Assembly: GCA_035578175.1 (NCBI GenBank)
Contig: JAQMRL010000014.1
Location: forward strand, 19,172,895-19,236,894
Direction: 5' to 3'
Source of the DNA: Catonia carolina
Taxonomy: Eukaryota > Arthropoda > Insecta > Hemiptera > Achilidae
DNA length: 64,000 bases
In this document: positions 47,601 to 59,600 of the stretch, piece by piece
Position numbering within the stretch: position 1 is the first letter of the stretch
Layout: every line of letters begins with the position of its first letter
The notes under the pieces: model-generated
What the model saw: only the letters and a program-made list of their open reading frames with translations
What the model was told of the DNA's origin: nothing
Databases searched by the model: none
Translations under genes and position numbers: made by a program

Positions 47601-50600
47601 TTTTACAAAAATGCTAAAAATAAAAGTTATAGGTTTTTAAATGTTCTACAACTTTGATTATATACACTTTTGTTAAAAAATCCTATTTTTTACATATTTT
47701 AATGGAAAAACCAGAACATCACTAATTGCCGCTAAACTAAGTGTTGTATGAAAAAAATGTTTGAAATGAAAGTTGTAGGTACTTAAGTTGAGACTGTACT
47801 TTGTATACCGCCAATGTTAATTTGCAATTTTTAGGTACATTTTTCATACCATTGGTTAAAGATAAGAAAATGAAACTTTACAAACTTATAAATGTTGGGT
47901 TTCTCTAGCTACTGGCATTTTTTCAATTTAATCTGTAGGACTATAAAATTTAAAATAAAATAACGAATAACATAGAATTTTTACAAACTTTTTCTATGTG
48001 TTTTTGCATATTACTAATTTTAGGAGAATCTGAGGAAGTCATAAAAATGCCAGTGTATGTGCATGTACAAGAAGAATAACAACGTAAAAATTTCTACATG
48101 GTAGGTTTAATGGTTACCGAGAAAAATATACCTTAATGTTAAAAATCTAAATTTCCAGGAACAGATAAAAAACAAAAACGCACAAATAAAAAACAAAATG
48201 TACACAAACGTGCAAATTTCCCATCAACAGTTGGTTAGAAAGCTGAACCAACAGTTTTGAGAATATTAAAAACAGTAAGCAGATATTTTAAAAATCTGGT
48301 GTGAAACACTCACACAACTTTCTCTTGCCAATGCAAATAATTAACAATAAACCTAACATTAGTATTAAAACATTAGAAATGAACAAAAACTAACCTCAAA
48401 AACATAACCTTATTTTAATCATGAGTGAATGACGCAAAATGACAATCGAACTCAGTTTGGCTTAAAAATACGGAAAATCACGCTTTCACGCTAAACTAGG
48501 CTCTGTAGAGAAAAATGCTCTAAACAAAAGTTGTAGATCTTTTAATTTTCTATAAATTTAATTATATACACTTTTGTCGTAAAATGCATACTAAGACCGA
48601 AATGTTAAAAAAATTGATTTTTCTCACGTTTTCGTGAGAAAAAAACAGAAAATCGCAAATTACCGCTAAACTAAGCGTTATACAAAAAAATGTTTGAAAC
48701 AGAAGTTGTAGGTTTTTAAATTCTCTACAACTTTTATTATATAAGTTTTTGCGCTAAAATTTATATTAAAGCCGTAATCTTAAAAAAACAACGTTTTTAC
48801 ATGAAAACAGCCTCACCGAGAATTTCAGCAAACATGGCGCCTACCCTATCTTGTAGAGAATAAAAAATTGAGTAAAATAGGCGATTTTAAAAAAAATCGT
48901 AGGACCAGTTTTTGAGAAAATCGCAAAAAACTGAAAAATTATACGAATAAAGTACTACTTCCGGTTGACCGATTTTGATGAAAATGTTCGTGTCGCGTCC
49001 GGTAGTGGTATGTAACTTAAGTTTCAAGTTTCAAGTTCGTATGATGTTCCGTTCTTGAGATATTCTGTTCACACACACACACACACAGAGACACACACAC
49101 ACACAGACCAATCGCTAAAAACATGTTTTTTGGGTTCAGGGGGTCTGAAAACGTATAGATCCGGTGAAAACTCTATTTCGAAAAATCGACATGAAAACAA
49201 TACTTTCCTTTCTAATATTCATATAGGCAAGAGAAAGTAAAAAACTAAAATTCCCACTAAAACGAGAAGTATAAGATTACGAAAAATATTCGTTCTTGGT
49301 AACATGATAATTTTGCTGGGTAAACCTGCTAAATACTTAATTTTTTCATTAAAATAATTTTTTTACATAATTTAATATCTTTCTAATAGATCTAGGGCTG
49401 AAGTACTGAAAAACATAAAACACCGAAAATCAAAATTTTCAGTCAAAACCATCGAGTCTCACCTTAAATGTTCTACAACTTTGATTATACACACTTTTCC
49501 CCTAAAATGCATATTAAGGCTATAATCTTGAAAAAAAATTTCTGCTATGAAAGCACAGCCTCCCAAAGAATTTCAGCAGACATGCCCTTACCCTATCTAG
49601 TAAATAAGGTTCTTTTTAAAAAAAAGTAGAACCCATTTTTGAGAAATCGCAAAAAAATTCACTAAAAATTTTGAAGAGAATGTTTATGTCAGGTGCTCTA
49701 CTAGTATCTAACTTAAGTTCCAAGTTACAGCTTTTTTTCCCCCCGCCCTGGAGACTCCAGGAGGAGTATAGGACATGTCAGCTATAACATCTGAAATATA
49801 TATAAGAAACACACAATGTATCACTACTATCAAGAAAGAAATTCTTGTACGCTATAAAAAGTTTCAACGATCAGGTAATTTTTCAGATTCCTTTTAAAGG
49901 AATTCAAATCCTCACATTTTAAAAATTGGGGTAATTTATTCATGCATTTTCTCCCTGCATAAGAAAGTTTTTGTTCAAACAATTTTGTGGAGTGATTAGC
50001 CACATAATAATCATTTCTGTTTCTCGTGTTATGATTGTGAACATTGAAATTCTGCATAAAATTATTTTGCCTAACATACATAATCACCTCAAAAATGTAG
50101 AGAGAGGGAACCATAAGCAATTTAAGCTCCTTAAATAGTGGCCTGCATGAGGTTAGCTGGTTAGCTCCCACCATACACCTAATAGCTTTCTTTTGAATTT
50201 TAAAAACCCTATTCATATTACCTATGCTAGAATTACCCCATACTAAGATACCATAATGGATATGAGATGAATGAGGCCATGATAAGCTGCCATTAGTAAT
50301 TTTTACTTTCTCTTGCCTATATGAATATATAGGAAGGAAAGTATTGTTTTCATGTCGATTTTTTAAAATCGAGTTTTCACCGGATCTACAAGTTTTCAGA
50401 CCCCCTGAACCCAAAAAACATGTTTTTAGCGATTGGTCTGTGTGTGTGTGTGTGTGTGTGAACAGAATATCTCAAGAACGGAACATCGTACGAACTTGAA
50501 ACTTGAAATTTAAGTTACATACCACTACCGGACCCGACACGAACATTTTCATCAAAATCGGTCAACCGTAAGTAGTAGTTTATTCGTGTCATTTTTCACT

Positions 50601-53600
50601 TTTTTGCGATTTTTTCAAAAACTGGTCCTACGATTTTTTTTTAAAATCGCCTGGTTTACTCAATTTTTTATTCTCTACAAGATAGGGTAGGCATCATGTT
50701 TGCTGAAATTCTGGGTAAGGCTGTTTTTACGTAAAAACATAGTTTTTTTAAGATTACGGCTTTAATATGCAATTTAGAGCAAAAATTTATATAATAAAAG
50801 TTGTAGAGGATTTAAAATTCTACAACTTTTATTTCAAACATTTTTTTTGTATTAACGCTTAGTTTAGCAGTAATTAGCGATTTTCTGTTTTTTTCTCACG
50901 AAAACGTGTGAAAAATTAATTTTTTAAACATTTCGGCCTTAGTATGCATTTTATGACAAAAGTGTATATAATAAATTTTATAGGAAATTAAAAGATCTAC
51001 AACTTTTACTTAGATCATTTTTCTCTACAGAGGCTAGTTTAGCGGGAAAGAGTGATTTTCCGTATTTTTAAGCCAAACTGAGGTTGATTTTAATTTTGCG
51101 TCTTTTACTCATGATGGTTATGTTTATTGAGGTTAGTTTTTGTTTATTTCTAATGTTTTATTACTAATGTTAGGTTATATTGTTAATTATTTGCATTGGC
51201 AAGAGAAAGTTGTGTGAGTGTTTCACACCAGATTTTTTATCATTTAATCTGGCAATTTGTTTTAGTGCAAATACCTCAGATGATATTTTACTACAAACTT
51301 GATTGGTATAGAAATCCCAAAACAAAGATCTATCTAGCTTTGTATAGTATACCATTCTTGAAATATTTTGTTTACACCCACACAGACCAATCACTAAAAA
51401 CATGTTTTTCAGGTTCAGGAAGTCTGACAACATGTATATCCAGTGAAAACTCAATTTCACAAAATCAAAATGAAAACAATACTTTCCTTCCCTACATGTT
51501 TATATAGGGGAAGAGAAATTAATAAAACAAATTACATTCAATACGATAGAAAAAATTGAATATACAACCCAGAGTAGTTTGTTTTTGTTACAATACACTA
51601 AAACTATTTTGGTCCATAAATCACAATAGGTATGTCCACACTCATTCGACTTTCGATTCGACGTCGAATGCACTTAGAGGCATGCCACCTTCCCGCACTC
51701 GTTTGAAGAAATTTATCTCAAAAAAAAAACATAAATATTGTTGAACAATGCACTAAATTAAAGCCTGTTCTTTCCTCCATTGAATGGTTTGATTTTGATT
51801 GTTTTATTTAGAAATTAATCGGACATAACTCCAGCAATTTACGCAAAGAAGTACTCAGTTTTTAGGCGGTGTTCCGTTAATGTGGTTTTTAAACTTCCGT
51901 TACTCCATCCCAGCTTTTCATAAAAATCAGCGTTTAAGTACGTTGAAGATCAGAGTTTTTTTATAATATAAATATTTTAAAAGTTAAAATACGTTTAAAA
52001 TAAGTTTAAAAGTTAAGTTCTCATGTTCTGTTTTAATATGCCGGCCATTTTTTTAAAAAAGTGCTTTTTTGGCTCCATGTAAGGGTAGGGAAATGATTTT
52101 TGGACTGAACCATACATTTTCACAATGGTATTATGTCAAGCAAAGCGTTCATTTAATTTAAATAAAAACATGGTTAATTATTCAAATTGAACTAAATTAT
52201 TCAGAATGAGTTGCAGCAGGAAAAACAGAAGTTTGTTTTTCTAAATGACTATACTCGGAGCGGATACCGCTATAGAGCTCAGTTTCCTTTTAAGAAGTTT
52301 AGAGACTAATAAAATTTTCTATTAACACCACATATCTATTTCTAATTACAAATGCAAAATACGATACATGGCACAATACTGCTGTAAAAATGCATGGTTC
52401 AGTCCAAAAATCATTTCCCTCTCTTTACGTGAGGCCAAAATACACTTTAAAAAAAATGGCTGGCATCAGACTTCTATTTTAAAATGTTCATATAGAGAAA
52501 ACTCTGATCTTCAACGTAATTAAACGCCAATCTTTTATGAGAGGCCTGGACGGTGTAACGGGTGTTTAAAAACCACATTAACGGAAAACCGGCTAAAGTC
52601 AAAGTACTCTTTATGCGTAAATAGCTGCATCTCCGACTAGTTTCAAGTTAAAATAATATAAGTCAAACCAATCAACGCAGGAAAGAACAGGCTTTAATTT
52701 AGTGTAGTGTTCAAAAATATTCGTTTTGTTTTTTTGAGATAAAGCCCTTCAAACGAGTGTGGACAGATGATGTCATGCCTCTAAGCACATGCGAAGTAGC
52801 ATGCGACATCGAATGCGACGTCGAACGAGTGTGGACATAGCTTTTCAGTTCCTTTTAAAATTTATCTGTTTCTCGACTTATAACAACATGAGACATCCTT
52901 ATAACACTTACCATGTAAAAATAAGCAAGAGCTGTAAATGTCGCCCATAATATACTACCAGACTTCACGGCTTTAATCCACATGTAGTAAGTCAGCAACA
53001 TACAAAATATCGCAATCGCTGAAACCGAAAAAAGATAAAACATAAAAATTTATTAAACAAATTAATTATTAACTGAATATCAAGAGCTGATGTTTGGAGT
53101 GTACCATTATACGGGAGTGAAACATGGGTGATAGAGGCTGTAGAAAAGAAGAGGACAGAAGCTTTGAAATGAGGCGTTAAAGGAAAGTGTTAAATATTAC
53201 GTGGGTGGACAAGATAAATAAATTAGAGGATCTTAGGCAAGTTTTTTTTTTTTTTTGTTTAACGTCCGACTGTTCTGCAATTACTGCTAATGCAGACGGT
53301 GAAATGATGAAATGATTTTTTTTAACGTATGAAAAAATGCCGTGCCTGAATGGATTCGAACCCAAGACCGCATGATGAGAGGCGAGCACGTTACCAACTT
53401 CGCCAATGCGGCCGGCAAAAATCCACTTAGGCAAGTGGATGAAAGAAAAAGTACAGTCGACCTTGGATATAACGCGGTTGAAGGGACGAACATATTTGAA
53501 CACTATAAACGAGGTAGCTTTGTAACCGAGTTTACAATAAACAAGTTAGTAAACGACGGAAATACTGCATGTGGGGTTAAAAAATGCACATACTTCGTAC

Positions 53601-56600
53601 TGTATACATAGTTACTGGCTAGTTTATTACAATTTATTACACATAGAGTATTACATATTTAAAAACACTTAATAAAAATTAATAAAACATAATTATTACA
53701 GTTCACACAATCACAAATTATTATTTAAAAACTATAAGTTACCCAACACAATATTTTTTTTACTCTACTTTAAAAAAGTCTTTGATACTTTTTTGTACTT
53801 TTCTTGAATGTAAAAATTTTCGTTCTATATCACTTGAAATTTTATACAAGTTTAATAAAATTGTATCATCGCTGTTGTTTTCCCTCTTGCACTCATAAAA
53901 TGAAATTAACTGGCTTACTTGGTTTAGAGCTTCAGTGTATGTTGGAGGTTCATGTGGTCCATCTTCCACTTCTACTTCTTCTTCAAACTCATTTTCGTCA
54001 GTGTTATTTTCTTGAAAAACTTGGCTAATAATTTCTTGGTCGGTGCAAATTCCATTGGTTACAACATCCTCATTGAAAGAAATGAATGATTTTAGGTCTT
54101 GAAGTATGTTGTTTTGCTGAATCTATTCGCTCAATGGCTTGTCATCGTCGTCAAGGTTTTCTAGATTTTTAAACAAGCCAGTGTGGTTAAAACAGTTTAC
54201 AATCGTTGATTTTGATACTTCAATCCCTGCCTTTTGGAAAAACCAACAAGCATCAAGTGATGTTACTTTTCCGAAGTTTAAAGTCTCTTGTTCTTGAAGA
54301 ATACATACAGCTAACTTCTTTCTGTAGTGAGCTAATAAGCTCTTTATAACTCCTTGGTCCATTGGCTGGAGTACACTTGTACAGTTCGAAGGCAAGAAGA
54401 TGAGTTTTATGCTCTTGAGCTCTTTGATATTTGGATGCGCTGTACAGTTGTTTACTAGTAGAGCAATTTTTCTTCTCTTCTTAACTAGTTCTTCATCCCA
54501 ATTCCTAATTTCTTCCTCGAAAATCTCTGAAGTCATCAAGGCTTTCTTGTTTGATCAATATTTCACAGGCAATCATTTTACAGATTTGAAACATCGGGGA
54601 TTTCTCGATTTACCAATCACTAAAAGGTCCTGCTTTTCTGTTCCAGTCATATTTTCACAAACAAACAAACACAGTGATACGTTCTTTTGACAGCTTTCCG
54701 CCAACGCAATCCCCTTTGAATTTTAAAGTGTTTTGTGGTGCTAATTTAAAAAAAGGCCAGTCTCATCCCCGTTAAAAATGTTTTCACTACCATACTCGTC
54801 TATAATTTTCGGCCATTCGGTTGCAATCCATTCGCGCGGTACACTTTGGTTCACTTCCTACGCTTCACCGCATATTTTACCAAAAACAATGTAATGTCGT
54901 TTCTTAAATCAGTCAATCCAACCACTGCTACACTTAAAGTCCAAGTTCATAAGTTCTGCTAGCTGTTGAGCTTTTGTTAACATAATGTAGCCACTAAGTG
55001 GTGAGTTGGAACTACGCTGCTTCTTAAACCACTTCAATAGGGCTTGATTTAAGTCTTCATGCTTCGCTGTTCTCATTCGTTTAGATTCTTTGTTATTGTC
55101 GTAACTGCAGTAGGTTGACTTAATTTTGTCTTTAGAACTCCATATGCCACGAACTGTTGAAACAGCCAACACCAACTTTCGACACACATCGATTTGTTTT
55201 TCACCTTTCTCTAAGCATGCTATCACTTCAAGTTTTAATTCAAATGATAAGGCTTTACTTTTAGCCATGATGTAAGCGACAATACAAAACACAAAACTGG
55301 AACGTAACGGACACGGACTATTAACAGTATGTACTGTATACGAGCAACACCATGCGTACACTGTTGTGGGTTCGGGAGATTGAAGCTTTCTCCCCACTAA
55401 GGCATACTATAGACACCCACACTGGCATACAGACAGTGTGTGTGAGGGTGAGAACCCCTGGCAGGAAATGACACAACTCACATTGTTTGTGTAACCTGCA
55501 ACAAAAGTCTAAAAAAAAGGTCCCTTTCTATTCTAAACAGTGCTGTATCAGAGTTCACAAAGTGTTATAACCGACCCCAAATACATGTTAACTTAATATA
55601 GAAGCCTGGGGACATTTTGAAAATAGCGCTATAACCGATATATCTTTCTAACCGAGGGCGTACCAACCGAGGTCAACTGTATATGGAAACATCTTACCAG
55701 AAGAAGGGATATACTAGTGGGGTATATCTTAAGATATCCAGGTATTAATCTATCAATAATGGAGGGTAATATTGAGGGAGTGAATTGTAGAAGGAGACAA
55801 AGGTTAGAATATACGTGATTCAAAACTATACCGCAATCTCTTGGGATCTCATTCTATAACTAAAAATAAGAAAAAAAGTTCATATAAACATATGCCTTAA
55901 AACGCTTAGTTAGCGAGTTACGGCTAGCGAAAAATTTCACCTGGAACTCTGTACCCTCGGTGAAGTAAGGCCGTATAAAAATGTTAAAGGTAGTTACAAA
56001 GAGACAAATACGATTGTTTCTTATGTTTTTCAATCTGAAAAATTGAATAAAATTGGTTCCAGAGCTGTAAATCCAATACTTTCAGAGATATCTTACATAA
56101 AACACAAGAATTGGTGCAAAGAAATAACACATTCTTGTTTTTAACGTAAGATTACTTCCGTAAAAGGTAAATAAAGGTGTATTTTTTCTTAAGTAAATTT
56201 GTAGAAAATTTAATTCTGAGAAGATTCATGTGGATTACTCAGGAAAAAAATGAGTGATGGATATTGAAATTTCGCTTTATTTAAAATCAAAACAGACACA
56301 CATAAAACGCACATTCTTAACTGCATAACATATTAGGTTGGGAGTAACAGCTGATCATTATCAGCTGTTACTCCCAACCTACAAATTAGTTAATATTTTA
56401 TGTAGTTAAAAATGTGCGTTTTATGTGCGTCTGTTTTGATTTTAAATAAAGCGAAATTTCAATATCTATCACTCATTTTTTTCCTGAGTAATCCACATGA
56501 ATCTTCTCAAAATTAAATTTTTTTACAAATTTATTTAAGAAAAAATACACCTTTGTTTACCATTTACGGAAGTAATCTTATGTTAAAAACAAGAATGTGT

Positions 56601-59600
56601 TTATTTGCATAAATTTTTGTGTTTTATGTAAGATATCTCTGAAAGTATTGCATTTACAGCTCTGGAACCAATTTTATTCAATTTTTCAGATTAAAAATCA
56701 TAAGAAACAATCGTATTTGTATCTTTGTAACTACCTTTAACATTTTTATACGGCCTTACTTCACCGAGGGGACAGAGTTCTAGGTGAAATTTTTCGCTAG
56801 CCGTAACTCGCTAACTAAGCGTTTTCAGGCATGTGTTTATATGAACTTTTTTTCTTATTTTTAGTTGTAGAATGAGATGCCAAGAGATTGCGGTATAGTT
56901 TTGAATCACCATATATAAAGCAAATTACAAAACATGTAGGGTGTTACAGGTATGTACATATGAAACGACTTGCGCAAGATAAAACAGCTTGGAGAACTGC
57001 ATCAAACCAGTCAAGATGCTGATGACAAAAAAAATCAAAAGTTGGCTCGAGGAAGGAAGATCCTGCATGGAACTGATCTGGGATCTAAACCAAATACCAG
57101 GTAAGTTACATTTCATAAGATCTAATGTTTCTGTCTGTTGGTTTTATGAATATTTTAGAAGTATTTGGGAGCAGACGTCAAAACAATGGGAATCATTAAG
57201 GAAACATTAAAACGAACAAGATTGAAAGTAAATTTCTAGAAATCTTTGAAAAGTAACCCGTCAGTTATTACAATTCTAGGCAGCCAAAGATGCTAGTGCC
57301 TTTCAATCTCTAAAAAAAAATCTTGAAGGTATGACTTCATTAATTTTAATTAACACTTTGAAGCCTAAGCCCGAGTATAGCTCGGGGTGAGCGTAAATCA
57401 CAGTTGTCCGAAGCACGAGTATATCTCGGGCTGCCACATTAAATTCTGTAGCAAGATTCAGACGAAGTTATACCGGGCATCGGTTGCACAGATTCATTCT
57501 ATATTTTATTTAGTTTAATTTTCTATGCTTGCAGTGAAATCTACTGAATATTTTGTGAACTATATAGAAAAACATTGAGCCATGTTTGAGGTTATGTTTT
57601 TGTTGATGTACATGTGTACTTTGTCGTGATTTTTTCGTAGTTATATGAGGTTTGTAGTTATTCTGTATTTGATATTTGTAAATAATATAGTTATTTCTAC
57701 TTTGTAATAATTGTTTTCCTTTCGTATTTTGTCGGTAATAGTTTTCGTTCGGTAAATTGTTTGGTTGTATACGTTGTACTGTTTTGTCTTCTAGATCGCT
57801 TTGTTTGTGCGGTTATTTGACAGCAATATTTATAATTTCTTTTTCGTTTTATGTTTTCCGTGTGTTGCTGTAATGTTTCCTCAGAAAAGAGCAAAACTGC
57901 AAATGGAAAGGCTGGAAGGAAAGAAACAACCTAGTACTGCCCTGACAGTAAAGTCGCATTCTGCTTACCGGTGTGTTTTCAAGTGTTTCATACAAAGGCT
58001 AATTATGTGTACAATATTTTAAATTTTAGTAATCAAACATGTTTAGAGTGTAGTTTATTTCATTGCCTTTCAGTACAATTTATGTAAACTGTTTTTTTAG
58101 TAGTGTTTAGGATTGTAAAACTCTAAAATTAGGTAGTGTATAGCACGTAACAATTTCGTTTGTCGTAATTTTTTGGTGTGTATTTAAATAACTCTCATAT
58201 ATTTAGTACGTATAATAATTTCGATGTAAATTAATAGTGATAAACTTTCTTATTTTTTAATCAATTTGATGCCAAAATCGTTAAGATATGATAGAAATTA
58301 AATCTTTTAGAATCTTTTGAAGTTTACTCTACAACCCCCAGGATACCGTGACGTACCATGTTCTTATAGCTCAGGTTTCAAAGTGTTAACTAGCAAATGC
58401 AATCTAAAGATAATCTTAACATTAAAAACTTTTTCTAAAATTAGATAATTTTACCTTCGTTATCGTACGATCCAGCCACTGATCGAGATATGTAACCAGG
58501 TACAATGGATATCATCGCAGCTGCTACCAATCCGGCCCCGGAATTCTGGAAAAGACAAAACAAATTCAAGCCAGTACTAATAAACAGGATAGTCAAGTGA
58601 ACTGTAGCACAAATTCAAGTATTTTTAACTTTCTCTTGCCTAAATGAATATATAAGAAGGAAAGTATTGTTTTCATGTTGATTTTTCGAAATTCAGTTTT
58701 TACCGGATCTACACTTTTTCAGACCCCCTGAACCAAAAAAACATGTTCTTAGCGATTGGTCTGTGTGTGAACAAAATATGTCAAGAACGAAACATCGTAC
58801 GAAGTTGAAACTTGAAACTTAAGTTAAGTACCACTAGAGGACCCGACACAAACAGTTTCATTTAAATCAGTCAACCGGAGGTAGTAGTATATTCATGTCA
58901 TTTTTCACTTTTTTTGCGATTTTCTTAAAAACAGCTCCTCCGATTTTTTTAAAAATCGCCTCATGTACTACATTTGTTATGCTTTACAAGATAGGGTAGG
59001 CGCCATGTCTGCTGAAATTCTTGGAAAGGCTGTATATCATTAAAAAATGTTTTCTTTAAGATTGCAGCTTTAATATGCATTTAACGCAAAATGTATAAAA
59101 TAAAAGTAGTAGACAATATAAAAACCTACAACTTTTATTTCAAACATTTTTTTGTATAACACTTAGTTTAGCGGTAATTAGCAATTTTGTTTTTTTTTTC
59201 AAGAAAATGTATAAAAAAATGATTTTTTTAAAGATTTCAGCCTTAGTATACATTTTACGACAAAAGTATATAACCAAATTTATAGGAAATTAGAAGATCT
59301 ACACTTTTAATTAAAGCATTTTTCTCTACAGAGCCTGGTTTAGCGTGAAAGAGTGATTTTCTGTAATTTTAAGCCAAACTGAGGTTGATTTTCATTTTGC
59401 GCCTTTCACTCATGATTAAAATTCAGTTATGTTTATTGTTTATTTCTAATGTTTTATTACTAGTGTTAGGTTATATTGTTAATTTTTGCATTGGCAAGAG
59501 AAAGTTGTAAGTGTTTCATACCCAATTTGTTTTTCTTAAAATCACTAATAACTTTTTAACTGTTTAACTTATCGTAAAAGTTAATAGGACAAAAAAGTTG

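Noticed and set aside
49830..50414. Single 194-codon protein
   Set aside because: The N-terminal ~38 codons are antisense S1 sequence; only the part below 50298 is LINE coding.
53340..53420. Possible functional tRNA gene (A and B boxes present)
   Set aside because: The cloverleaf cannot be completed, a SINE body and poly-A follow, and a sister copy exists at 42795.
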